Part shown: positions 39,752 to 47,722 of the stretch, piece by piece
How positions within the stretch are numbered: position 1 is the stretch's first letter
Layout: every line of letters starts with the position of its first letter
NCBI RefSeq assembly: GCF_000518765.1
Contig: NZ_KI912491.1
Coordinates: forward strand, 1-54,205
DNA: 54,205 nt
Origin: Ruminococcus flavefaciens ATCC 19208
GTDB taxonomy: Bacteria > Bacillota > Clostridia > Oscillospirales > Ruminococcaceae
Direction of reading: 5' to 3'
The notes under the pieces: generated by a model
Database searches by the model: none
Told to the model about the DNA's origin: nothing
What the model saw: the letters and a program-made list of their open reading frames with translations, nothing else
Program-made: the position numbers and the translations under genes

Positions 39752-40873
39752 TTATTTCCCCCCATTAATTCTTTCAGCGATAAAGTCCGCTGCTATCTGC
39801 TTTACCCAGTGATACTGCTCACCAACAGGCATTGCGTGCATGATAGTTTCTTCTGAAACATAAGCAGGCTTATCCTCTATGTGTATGCTCTCCTTATAGC
39901 CCTGAGCCTTGTCAAGGAGCTTCTGTGAAGCCTCGGGAGTCATCCAGTTGTCGTCGCTGCTGTATACCATAAGGAAGTCAGCCTTGTGAGTACCCTCTTC
40001 AAGCGTTTTCATGCCTTCAAGATAGTCGTCAGCGTACTGATATGAGCTCCACTTGCCGCGCTTCATCCATACAGGGATACTGCCCTGATCTGCGAAGTTC
40101 ATAAGGAGAGGGAAAAGGCTTACGCAAGCCTTTACCTGCTTGTTCTTTACTGTTGCACGGAAGGCGTAGCCGCCGCCCATGCAGAGTCCGAAGTTTGCAA
40201 TTTTCTTTTCATTGAGCTTCTTGTGATTTTTCACGAATTTGTAGATGCCGTCGAAAGCAGCTTCTATCTGCTTGCCGCCGCATTTGATATTGTTGTGGAT
40301 TATTGCTGCGCCTGCACCGGGCATATCAGGTGTGATGACTGCGATCCCCCTCTCGTTGAGAGGGTCTGACAGCATTTCAAGCTCTTCCTTGCAGCTTCCT
40401 ATACCAGAGTAGGTTATAGCTACAGGATAGTCTGTTTTTCTGCCCGAATCGGGGTAATGTATGTAAGCGGGGATCTTGCCGTATTTTGTATCTATTTCAA
40501 CGTATTCAACTTTATTCTTGCAGAGTTTGATGTAACGCTTATAGCTTTCCTCAAGACCTTTGTATATCTCGGTCTTGTGTTCGAGGTCTTCGATATTGAT
40601 CATAAAGCAGGCATAATGGCACTGTGTTACCATTTTTGCGTATGCTTTTGCCGAGAGCTTATTTCCCTTAGCTTCTGCTTCGTCGCGGAGCTTTGCATAG
40701 CGATCTATCTTAGCGTGCCATTCGTCGAGCCAAATTGCCTGTATCTGTTTGCCGCTCTTGACCTTTATATTATCTATCTTCTTGAGTATATACTCAAGAT
40801 CAAATGGATCAGCTCCGTAGAGGAGTGAACGTGTAGCTACGGGGTTAAGCAAATCTCTTATTGCCCATTTCAT
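39752..40873 (-). CDS. Alpha/beta hydrolase with Cys nucleophile (FrsA/dienelactone-hydrolase-like)
   Basis: 373 residues. The N-terminal 120 residues are a helical cap with Trp and Tyr landmarks (IWLDEWHAKIDRYA) as in FrsA and related C-C hydrolases. The alpha/beta core follows: oxyanion region ITYSGIGSCKEE, nucleophile elbow NFGLCMGGGYA with Cys231 in place of Ser, acid near Asp307-308 (YSSDDNW), and His near 346. A Cys nucleophile is known in dienelactone hydrolase and in some chain-releasing thioesterases that form strained rings. In this operon it may release or cyclise the product from ACP; this is inference. RBS AAAGGA. Confidence 0.85.
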   Translation of the reverse strand: MKWAIRDLLNPVATRSLLYGADPFDLEYILKKIDNIKVKSGKQIQAIWLDEWHAKIDRYAKLRDEAEAKGNKLSAKAYAKMVTQCHYACFMINIEDLEHKTEIYKGLEESYKRYIKLCKNKVEYVEIDTKYGKIPAYIHYPDSGRKTDYPVAITYSGIGSCKEELEMLSDPLNERGIAVITPDMPGAGAAIIHNNIKCGGKQIEAAFDGIYKFVKNHKKLNEKKIANFGLCMGGGYAFRATVKNKQVKACVSLFPLLMNFADQGSIPVWMKRGKWSSYQYADDYLEGMKTLEEGTHKADFLMVYSSDDNWMTPEASQKLLDKAQGYKESIHIEDKPAYVSEETIMHAMPVGEQYHWVKQIAADFIAERINGGK

Positions 40874-40900
40874 ATTTTTATCTTATCCTTTCATATAGGG

Positions 40901-41257
40901 TCAGCCTGTGTAACGCCATGCGCCTTCACGGGTCATTTCCGTGAACTGCATATATATGCGGTAGGGGTCAGCATGGGTATGCTTCTGTATAAGACTGAGC
41001 ATTCTGTCTGCCAGCTCTTTCAGAAATTCAGCTTTGCAGTCTGCACATTCCTGTGGAAGTATGTAACGAAACTCTGCAAAGAATACTGTATCCTCGCTCT
41101 TGTTCATATACATTGAACAATCGTCGAGCATCACCATTATTGCAGGCAAAGGCTTTCTGAGTATTACAGAAAGCTCTGATGCAGCTTCGTCAAGAAAATC
41201 TGTGCGTGCAGCATCTGAGCTGAATCTGAAGTTTGTCTTCATCTGTGCTATAGGCAT
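40901..41257 (-). CDS. MIF/tautomerase-superfamily protein
   Basis: 118 residues, the length of macrophage migration inhibitory factor. It begins Met-Pro, giving the N-terminal catalytic Pro1 after Met removal (MPIAQMKTNF). The C-terminal helix-strand pattern ADRMLSLIQKHTHADPYRIY followed by MQFTEM and WRYTG parallels the MIF pattern of an L-x-x-R helix, DRVYINYYDM and W-x-x-F. Tautomerases interconvert keto and enol forms through Pro1. Placement between ketosynthase and hydrolase suggests action on a beta-keto or dienol intermediate. An unusual pathway partner. Confidence 0.82.
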   Translation of the reverse strand: MPIAQMKTNFRFSSDAARTDFLDEAASELSVILRKPLPAIMVMLDDCSMYMNKSEDTVFFAEFRYILPQECADCKAEFLKELADRMLSLIQKHTHADPYRIYMQFTEMTREGAWRYTG

Positions 41258-41352
41258 TTCCTTTTATCCTTTCGATCTTTCCAAACTTTAAATTTTAATA
41301 TCCGTTATTATCTTTTACAAATCCTATCAATATCTTTTACTGTTTTACAGAG

Positions 41353-42561
41353 TCAGTTGTATTTTCTGAATACAAGTGTTGCATTGTGACCTCCGAAGCC
41401 GAAGGAGTTTGAGATAGCAACGTCTACCTTGTGTTCCTGTGGCTTGTTGGGAACGTAATTGAGGTCAAGTTCAGGGTCGGGTTCATCATAATGTAGTGTT
41501 GGTGGTACTATACCTGTTTCCATTGCTTTTATGCAGGCGATTGCTTCCAGTGCGCCGCCTGCGCCGAGAGTATGACCGATAGAAGCCTTTACGGATGATA
41601 CAGGGATATCGTAAGCCCTTTCTCCGAATACTTCCTTTATTGCCTTTGTTTCGTAGAGGTCGTTGAGACCTGTTGATGTGCCGTGTGCGTTTATGTAGTC
41701 AACAGCGTCAGGTGAGATGCCTGCATTGTCAAGAGCAAGTCTCATGGATTCTGCCATGCCTACGCCGTCTGTTTTGGGAGCTGTAAGGTTGAAAGCTTCA
41801 CCGCACATAGCTGCGCCTGCAAGTTCGCAGTATATCTTGGCTCCGCGAGCCTTTGCCGATTCCTCGGATTCGAGGATAACAGTTCCGCCGCCCTCGCCCA
41901 TGATGAAGCCGTCACGGTTCTTTGTAAACGGACGGGCTGCTGTAGCAGGGTCAGGGTTTACGGACATTGCAAGGAGCTGATTGAATCCGCTTATAACGAG
42001 ATGTGTAACTGTATTTGAGATGCCGCCTGCGACTACCATATCGCAGAGTCCCGATTCGATGAACTGCTTTCCGAGAGCCATAGCGTATGCTGATGAAGCG
42101 CAGGCTGTGCTTACATTGAAGGCAGGACCTGTGAAGCCGTATTTGATGGAAACAAGAGCAGGGAGCTCGTTAGGCATCTTCTTGAGAGTTATGTTGAGGG
42201 GCTTGTCAAGCTCGTAGTCCTCGAAGGAATTATCGATAACACCGTAGATAACGCCGACTTTTCTGCCGTTGTAGGTGGTGATATCGACTCCGCAGTCTGC
42301 GATAGCCTCGCCTGCGGAAGCAAGTCCCATTCTTGTGGTAGTAGTGGTTGCATTGAGCTGACGCTTTTTCCAGTATTTTCCTGCCTCAGCCTCAAATGCT
42401 TCGTCAACCTCGGCAGCAACTGTAGTATCGTGCTTGTCGAGGGGGATACGTGTGATAGTTCTCATACCGCACTTGCCTGAAATGAGTCCATTCCAGTAGT
42501 CCTCGGCGGTATAGCCTATTGATGTAACGGCACCAATGCCGGTAATAACAACTTTTTTCAT
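41353..42561 (-). CDS. Beta-ketoacyl synthase (FabF-type)
   Basis: 402 residues with the full Cys-His-His triad: Cys154 (STACASSAYA), His293 (NAHGTSTGLN) and His330 (SIGHTLGAGG). It condenses an acyl chain with malonyl-ACP. It is the only ketosynthase in the operon; no chain-length-factor partner (Cys to Gln) is visible, so it acts alone, for one or several rounds. The intact Cys argues against a decarboxylase-only role of the kind used in beta-branching cassettes. It lies 32 bp after the dehydrogenase gene and 95 bp before the tautomerase gene. Confidence 0.95.
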   Translation of the reverse strand: MKKVVITGIGAVTSIGYTAEDYWNGLISGKCGMRTITRIPLDKHDTTVAAEVDEAFEAEAGKYWKKRQLNATTTTTRMGLASAGEAIADCGVDITTYNGRKVGVIYGVIDNSFEDYELDKPLNITLKKMPNELPALVSIKYGFTGPAFNVSTACASSAYAMALGKQFIESGLCDMVVAGGISNTVTHLVISGFNQLLAMSVNPDPATAARPFTKNRDGFIMGEGGGTVILESEESAKARGAKIYCELAGAAMCGEAFNLTAPKTDGVGMAESMRLALDNAGISPDAVDYINAHGTSTGLNDLYETKAIKEVFGERAYDIPVSSVKASIGHTLGAGGALEAIACIKAMETGIVPPTLHYDEPDPELDLNYVPNKPQEHKVDVAISNSFGFGGHNATLVFRKYN

Positions 42562-42593
42562 AAATGATACCTCATATCTTATATCATGGTGGT

Positions 42594-43715
42594 TTATGCC
42601 AGTGTTTTATTCCATACATCATCGCTCTGATGTATGTATGAGCCGAAGCTCGTCTTTGTGCTCAGCTCGTCAAGAGCTGCAAACAGCTCTGCGATACCGT
42701 ACTTTTCAAGGTATGCAGCAGGAGGCTCGGCAATGCCGAGGGTATCCTGTACAGCTTCAAGAAGCACGTTTTTGTCGCCGCTGTATTCACTTGCCGCATT
42801 TACAGTCTCGTTAAGGATAAGAGCAGCCATATATAAAGGAGCTTTTTCACATGAGTTTCCGCTGTCGGTCTCATGCTCCTTCATAAAGTCAAGGAAACAC
42901 ATTGTTTCCTTCGGGCAGCCTTCCTTCAGCCAGCCGTTCATTTTTTCACAGCCGTATCCGAGAAGCCCCTTGTTCCTTTCAATGCGGAAGTTATCAGGAC
43001 TGCCTGCCATAAGTCCGAGTCCTACGCTGTCAAGCACCTCGAACGGAGGAGCAACGGGGAACATTTCCGAAAGCCCCCTGTTGAGCTCGGCTGCCGACAC
43101 ATTCAGGCTCTCTCTGAGATATATTGCATGAGAGACCATGCAGGCGAGTATCTGGTTGAGATAAATATGATAATCTCCCGAAAAGACGATAGGCTTTTTT
43201 CCTGCTGTCTCTACCAGTGCGGTAGCCTTTTGTATACAGCTGTCGGCGGTATCGGGAAGTATGTTTAGTTCAACGAAGCCCGTAAGCTTTACGGGGTAGA
43301 AGAAGTGGAGTCCGAAGCATCTTTCCTTATGAGGAACGTCCTCGAATACGGATGATATGTTCAGAGAAGATGTGTTTGAAAGCAGGAGACAGTCCTCTGA
43401 AACTGCCGCTGCTGCCTTTGCGAATATGTCCTTTTTGGCAGCCATATTTTCAAATACTGCTTCTATTACTATATCGCAGCCGCTGAGAGCAGCTGTATCA
43501 TCGGTGAACAGGAAAGAGTCCTTTTTGAACTCATACTGTTCTTCGGTTATCTTTTTGCGTTTAAGGCTCTTGCCAAGTGTTTTCAGAACTGCTGCGGTGT
43601 TTTCCTCTGCACCGAAAAGGTCGATGACAACGAACTGTGCGTCGGGCAGCTTATCAAAGAAAAGCGAGAAAATATCCTTTCCCATTTTTCCGTAGCCGAT
43701 AATACCTATTTTCAT
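42594..43715 (-). CDS. 3-hydroxyacyl-CoA dehydrogenase-like protein
   Basis: 373 residues. An N-terminal Rossmann domain has GYGKMG and a NAD-type acidic residue in VVIDLF; then NTSSLNISS and HFFYPVKLTGFVEL carry the family's catalytic His. The C-terminal 3HCDH helical domain extends to the end and is longer than in minimal enzymes (about 280 residues). It probably reduces a beta-keto thioester to beta-hydroxy, taking the place of a FabG-type reductase. Two bases separate it from the upstream crotonase. Confidence 0.9.
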   Translation of the reverse strand: MKIGIIGYGKMGKDIFSLFFDKLPDAQFVVIDLFGAEENTAAVLKTLGKSLKRKKITEEQYEFKKDSFLFTDDTAALSGCDIVIEAVFENMAAKKDIFAKAAAAVSEDCLLLSNTSSLNISSVFEDVPHKERCFGLHFFYPVKLTGFVELNILPDTADSCIQKATALVETAGKKPIVFSGDYHIYLNQILACMVSHAIYLRESLNVSAAELNRGLSEMFPVAPPFEVLDSVGLGLMAGSPDNFRIERNKGLLGYGCEKMNGWLKEGCPKETMCFLDFMKEHETDSGNSCEKAPLYMAALILNETVNAASEYSGDKNVLLEAVQDTLGIAEPPAAYLEKYGIAELFAALDELSTKTSFGSYIHQSDDVWNKTLA

Positions 43716-43717
43716 AT

Positions 43718-44422
43718 TTATGCCTCCCTGCTCTGTAAGTAAGAGGTGATATAGGGCTTGTAATTATCAGGATCAAAGTCTTTGCAGTTTTCGGAGATAT
43801 ATCCGATAAGAGCAATTGCCTCGGCAGTGCCCTGTTTCTTTTCTGCAAAGATATCAGCCCAGCCAAGCTCAAATGCTTCCTCGGCAGGGATAAGCTCACC
43901 TGACATTACAAGGGTATAGGCGTTCTGAATACCGCATATTTCGATAGTTCTTGCAACTCCGCCCAGTGCAGGAAGTATGCCGAATGTGCTTTCAGGCTGA
44001 CCTACTCTTGCGTTCTTCTCGATTATTCTGTAATGACTGTTGACAGCGATCTCACTGCCTGAACCAATACAGAAACCCGTTACCACACTGATGACTGGAA
44101 ACGGGAGTTTACGAAGAAATGTGAAGAAATGTTTTTGCTTGATGTGACCCTCGGGAAGAACTCCTGTAGAGTCGTCGTAGATTTCGTTTGCGGAGCGTTC
44201 CGAAAGAGCATCTACATCAGCACCTACGCTGAAGTGTCTGCCTGCCCCTTTGATTATTAGTCCTTTATATTTGCCGTTTTCAGCTTTTTCTTCGATATCG
44301 GCCATAACAGCCTCATACTCTCTGAAAAAGTCTGCTGTCATAAGATTGTTGCCCGGCATATTCATTGAAAGAATGAGGATACCGTCCTGTTCCTCAAGTA
44401 TCATGCCGCTGTTTTCATTCAT
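43718..44422 (-). CDS. Enoyl-CoA hydratase/isomerase (crotonase) 2
   Basis: 234 residues with crotonase-fold landmarks: oxyanion-hole segment RHFSVGADV, GFCIGSGSEIAV with a Glu at the first catalytic position, and VGQPESTFGILPALGG with a Glu at the second. Both acids kept suggests an active hydratase/dehydratase, in contrast to the short homologue upstream. It overlaps that gene by 8 bp. The partner at 45249 is a second complete crotonase, so the pathway has two dehydration, isomerisation or decarboxylation steps. Confidence 0.92.
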   Translation of the reverse strand: MNENSGMILEEQDGILILSMNMPGNNLMTADFFREYEAVMADIEEKAENGKYKGLIIKGAGRHFSVGADVDALSERSANEIYDDSTGVLPEGHIKQKHFFTFLRKLPFPVISVVTGFCIGSGSEIAVNSHYRIIEKNARVGQPESTFGILPALGGVARTIEICGIQNAYTLVMSGELIPAEEAFELGWADIFAEKKQGTAEAIALIGYISENCKDFDPDNYKPYITSYLQSREA

Positions 44423-44855
44423 TGGAGTTACCTCCGTTCTTGTCTGCCATAAGGCGGTAGAAGGCTCTCGACTCGATCTCGAGCACCTTTTCCGCAGGAG
44501 CTGTGCGCGATGCTGTGAAGCAGGCGTTTATCTCCCTTATCTGTTTTTCTGTCTTGTCCTTGAAAAGCTTTTCCGTATACTCATCGACTTCACCGCTTCT
44601 GAGTCTCAGATCAAAAAACGGAGCAAGCTTTTCATCTGTACCGTCATCAAATGCAGTTGCTGAAATAAACTCAGCCTTTGCGAAAAACTCCTTTACTGCG
44701 GAGATCTCCTCGCTGCTGTTTCCGGCAACAGTATTGTTTTCAGGATATATGATGACGAGACAGGCTCTGCTGAGTTTATCCTTTTCTGCGATAAGCTCAT
44801 GCAGAGACGATATACCATTGATCTTTGCGGTGTATCCGTTTTCATTTATCGTCAT
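44415..44855 (-). CDS. Short protein resembling a degenerate crotonase
   Basis: 146 residues with no confident family match by eye. The segment ISATAFDDG ... LAPFFDLRLRSGEV lines up in pattern with the crotonase stretch that normally reads AxxxGxAxGGGxELAxACDxRIA, but with the Gly-rich oxyanion turn and catalytic Glu lost. The C-terminal part (RTAPAEKVLEIESRAFYRLM) resembles a crotonase C-terminal helix. It overlaps its neighbours by 14 and 8 bp, so it is translated with two crotonase-pathway genes. It may be a non-catalytic scaffold or partner of the full-length crotonases. Moderate to low confidence in this relation; the gene itself is secure. Confidence 0.7.
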   Translation of the reverse strand: MTINENGYTAKINGISSLHELIAEKDKLSRACLVIIYPENNTVAGNSSEEISAVKEFFAKAEFISATAFDDGTDEKLAPFFDLRLRSGEVDEYTEKLFKDKTEKQIREINACFTASRTAPAEKVLEIESRAFYRLMADKNGGNSNE

Positions 44856-45252
44856 TATTTCTTCCTTCTATGCAAGCTCTCAAGCCTTCGGGGACATCGC
44901 AGATAATGCGTTCCTTGTTGACGTATACGAGCTTGCCTGTGACCTTGCATGATACGAGACCTGTTGTCTCGTTTATTATCTTGTGCTTGTAGCTGACTAT
45001 TCCGCCTGTGCAGGTGACCTCTGTATCTATCCTTACCTCGTCCAGCAGATGGAGCTCGTGCATATATCTCTGACTGCTTTCCATGATAACAGGGAAGAGA
45101 CCTTCTTCCTCGAGTATGCCGAGTATGCCGCTGACCTTGTAGAAGTTCCACAGAGCCGTTTCTGCGTACTGTAAATAGACAGCATTGTTGACGTGGCCGA
45201 ATGAGTCAAGCTCATAGCCTCTTACCGTGAGATGGTACGAAGTTTTCTTCAT
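44842..45252 (-). CDS. Hot-dog-fold acyl thioesterase (4HBT/YbgC-like)
   Basis: 136 residues. The signature YELDSFGHVNNAVYLQYAETA contains the Asp and the GHVNN turn of 4-hydroxybenzoyl-CoA-thioesterase-type enzymes; the central helix and beta strands fill the rest. It probably hydrolyses an acyl thioester in the pathway, giving the operon two thioesterases of different fold (with the TEII at 37241) plus a Cys hydrolase. It starts within the stop of the upstream crotonase (ATGA) and overlaps the next gene by 14 bp. Confidence 0.92.
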   Translation of the reverse strand: MKKTSYHLTVRGYELDSFGHVNNAVYLQYAETALWNFYKVSGILGILEEEGLFPVIMESSQRYMHELHLLDEVRIDTEVTCTGGIVSYKHKIINETTGLVSCKVTGKLVYVNKERIICDVPEGLRACIEGRNNDDK

Positions 45253-45968
45253 TTTTTTGAAGCCTCCGCAAGAGCTGCCTCAAATTTTCCCTTTGACGGG
45301 TCGGTAACACCGTCTGAAGCAAGATTTATAGTATCTATTATAGCGTGTATCTGTGTGAGGGACTTGCCGTTGAGAAGCTCCTTGACAAAAGCCTTTGTTT
45401 CGTCGAATGAGTTCCTGTTCTCACTGAGCTTTGTAACGAGACCCATGTCCAGTGCTTCCTTTGCGCCTATCATTTCTCCGCAGAGTATCATCTGAAGTGC
45501 CTTTTCCTTGCCCAGCAGTCTGTACAGCCTCTCCATGCCTCCCATTCCGGGAACTACGCCGTGCATTATTTCGGGAAGTCCGAGAAATGCTGACGGTGAA
45601 GCTATCCTGAACTGACAGCTGAGAGCTATTTCAAGTCCGCCGCCGAAGCAGCCGCCGTTGATAGCAGCCGCAGTGATAATAGGCAGTTTTTCGATAGTGC
45701 GGAGAAGCTCTCTTGCATTTTCAAGTTTTTCCGATAATTCATTGCTGTCTGACTCGCCGAAAAGTGACACATCAGCACCGTGTGAGAAGTGTCTGCCCTT
45801 TCCTGTAATAATAAGAGCCCCTACCTGCGGATTTTCGTCCAGCCAGCCGAGGAGCTTCTTACGGTCTGCGAATTCGGGTTCTGTCAGAAGATTTTTCGGC
45901 CCGTTGTCAATTGTAAGTACAGCAATATTATCTTCGGCATAAAGCTCTGATAAATTTGTCCTTAGCAT
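45249..45968 (-). CDS. Enoyl-CoA hydratase/isomerase (crotonase) 1
   Basis: 239 residues with landmarks of an active crotonase: RHFSHGADVSLF, GGCFGGGLEIALSC (first Glu), LGLPEIMHGVVPGMGG (second Glu). It can dehydrate a beta-hydroxy thioester or act as isomerase or decarboxylase. It begins nine bases after ACP 1, which suggests it works on ACP-bound intermediates, and overlaps the thioesterase start by four bases. Confidence 0.93.
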   Translation of the reverse strand: MLRTNLSELYAEDNIAVLTIDNGPKNLLTEPEFADRKKLLGWLDENPQVGALIITGKGRHFSHGADVSLFGESDSNELSEKLENARELLRTIEKLPIITAAAINGGCFGGGLEIALSCQFRIASPSAFLGLPEIMHGVVPGMGGMERLYRLLGKEKALQMILCGEMIGAKEALDMGLVTKLSENRNSFDETKAFVKELLNGKSLTQIHAIIDTINLASDGVTDPSKGKFEAALAEASKK

Positions 45969-45977
45969 TCAGACCTC

Positions 45978-46280
45978 TCACTGATTAACGATATCGTTTC
46001 CGTACTGATAGATTTTGCAGAACATTTCAACAACATCGCTCATTGTGTTCATAGGAGCCTTGAGCATATACTTGCCGATGCTCTGAAGTTTGATATCAAG
46101 GTCATATTTGTCGGCAGTCATCTCGATAAGCTCGACAAACATAAGTGAATCGCTTCCGAGGTCGTCCTGTGGATTTGTCTCCATAGTGATCTCATCTTTT
46201 TCTACTTCACATTCCTCTGCATAGTAGTCAAAGATCATGTCCTTGATTTCCTGTCTGATTTTCTCTGTGATCTCTCTCAT
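45978..46280 (-). CDS. Acyl carrier protein 1
   Basis: 100 residues from the ATG at 46280, chosen for GGAGG seven bases upstream; the longer frame from 46334 overlaps the malonyltransferase end without a site. The modified Ser is in DDLGSDSLMFVEL. The C-terminus is extended (VEMFCKIYQYGND) compared with the common 77-residue ACP. It follows the malonyl-transferase-like gene, so it is the likely extender carrier. Confidence 0.9.
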   Translation of the reverse strand: MREITEKIRQEIKDMIFDYYAEECEVEKDEITMETNPQDDLGSDSLMFVELIEMTADKYDLDIKLQSIGKYMLKAPMNTMSDVVEMFCKIYQYGNDIVNQ

Positions 46281-46330
46281 TTTTAAACCTCCAATTAATT
46301 TCTTCCCCTTTTGCAAGGGATATGAAAAAT

Positions 46331-47221
46331 TCACACATCTTCAAGAGTGTAAATTTTGCATTTCCTGCTTACCCGTGAGAACTTGCTTACGGCACCGTTC
46401 GCACTTACGTCAAAAAATTCAGTCACGCCCAGTTCTTCAAGCTTATTCAGTGCAAGATCCCAGCGTATGGGAGTATACACATTGAGCTGATTTTCTGTCA
46501 TGACCTGTTTTCCTGTAGTCATAACCTCTCTGTTGAATATGGAAAGGATAGGATATACAGGGTCTTTATATTCTGTAGAAGCACAGAAATCAACGTACTC
46601 CTGAGAATATTTTTTCATTATCGGATGGTGGTAGGCAACGCCGGTACCGAAGCTGAAAGCCTTTATTGCACCCTCGTTCTGGCACAGAAGGAGGGCTTTT
46701 TCGACTGCGTCCGAGCGGCCGCTTATCATTACGTGGAATTTTGAATTTCCGCTTCCGATTATGATCTCGTCGGGTGAGAACTTGTCAGCGAACATCTCTT
46801 CGATGTCACTGTAGGAGAAGCCTATAACGACACCCATATCGAGTTTTTCGTCATGCTCCTCAAGACAGCGCATTGTTGCGCGGTTCATCATGATTATGTC
46901 GTGTGCGAATTCATGGGGCACAGCTCCGAAGCAGCTGCTTATGCTGACTATTCCCGAGCTGTATCCTGCGCCTATGTCTGGTATTATGTCCTTGCTTATA
47001 TAGTGTTCATAAACGACTCTGTCACATATGAGAGATATCAACCATTCTGCGACTCTTCCGTCGTAAGCTTTGTTTTTTTCAAGATCTTTGTTTAATCCGA
47101 GCCTTCCGAATGCAGTTTCAAGATAGAATTCGTACTTATCCATGAGTTCAGGCGGCAGGTTTACCAGAAGCTTTTCGGGTTTTGAACCGATGCCGTTGAA
47201 CAGGAATGCTCTGTTGTACAT
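46331..47221 (-). CDS. Malonyl-CoA:ACP transacylase-like protein
   Basis: 296 residues with the FabD fold pattern: N-terminal AFLFNGIGSKPEKL (family FPGQGSQ, with Gln replaced by Ile), nucleophile Ser in GAGYSSGIVSI, Arg in MNRATMRC at the position that binds the malonyl carboxylate, and catalytic His in VAYHHPIM. It probably loads malonyl from CoA onto ACP 1. The active-site context is divergent from housekeeping FabD, which fits a dedicated pathway enzyme. It is the first gene of the 13-gene operon; RBS AAGGAG nine bases upstream. Confidence 0.85.
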   Translation of the reverse strand: MYNRAFLFNGIGSKPEKLLVNLPPELMDKYEFYLETAFGRLGLNKDLEKNKAYDGRVAEWLISLICDRVVYEHYISKDIIPDIGAGYSSGIVSISSCFGAVPHEFAHDIIMMNRATMRCLEEHDEKLDMGVVIGFSYSDIEEMFADKFSPDEIIIGSGNSKFHVMISGRSDAVEKALLLCQNEGAIKAFSFGTGVAYHHPIMKKYSQEYVDFCASTEYKDPVYPILSIFNREVMTTGKQVMTENQLNVYTPIRWDLALNKLEELGVTEFFDVSANGAVSKFSRVSRKCKIYTLEDV

Positions 47222-47250
47222 TATCTTTTCTCCTTATATATTATAAATAC

Positions 47251-47279
47251 ATCTTATCACCTATTTGGTGTGCTGTCAA
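47251..47279 (-). promoter_or_regulatory. Promoter of the acyl-pathway operon with inverted repeat in the spacer
   Basis: Minus-strand TTGACA (47274-47279) and TAAGAT (47251-47256) with a 17-bp spacer, about 30 bp before the start codon. Within the spacer CACC-N5-GGTG (47258-47270) forms an inverted repeat; on the minus strand it reads ACCAAATAGGTG, similar to ACCAAAATTGGT at 47491-47502. A repressor could bind both. Confidence 0.55.
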
Positions 47280-47682
47280 TAGATAAAATCTGAATTTTGC
47301 AATTTTTGAGCAAAACGTTAAAAAAATCACATTCTCATAACACAATTTTATAAATTAGTGCGATTATACGATTTGTTATATATTTTTAAACAAAAGCACT
47401 GACTTTCGGGAATGCCCCTTTATAGGGGATTTTCACCGCTATATAAAGCCTGACACGGTATAAGTGATAGATTGTGTATCATTTTGGCACGACCAAAATT
47501 GGTTTGACCTTTTAAACAAAATTGGCACAATGTTATCGAAAGAAATATATAAATTTCATATGGCTTAATATACGTTATGGTAATTTGATGCACTAAGAGC
47601 AGGCGCAATTTTTGAAAAGAATATGGTATGTTTATTTCATTTTACGGTTGCTGTAAACACAGGTTATTTACTGTAAAAAAAT
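47280..47682. other. Leader region upstream of the acyl-pathway operon
   Basis: About 400 bp, A/T-rich, no supported gene. It contains ACCAAAATTGGT (47491-47502; arms ACCAA/TTGGT) flanked by TTTTGGCAC and AATTGGCACAAT, a cluster of related half-sites that may be an operator region. Confidence 0.45.
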
Positions 47683-47714
47683 AAAAGCCTTTTCCGTTTT
47701 TGGAAAAGGCTTTA
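47683..47714 (-). terminator. Terminator of the ECF S-component gene
   Basis: 12-bp perfect stem (aaagccttttcc / ggaaaaggcttt) with a 6-nt loop; on the minus strand the T-rich run ttttatttttt follows. Confidence 0.88.
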
Positions 47715-47722
47715 TTGTGTGG

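Noticed and set aside
43718..45968. HMG-CoA-synthase-type beta-branching cassette (two crotonases plus ACP and KS)
   Set aside because: No HMG-CoA-synthase-like gene is present and the ketosynthase keeps its catalytic Cys.
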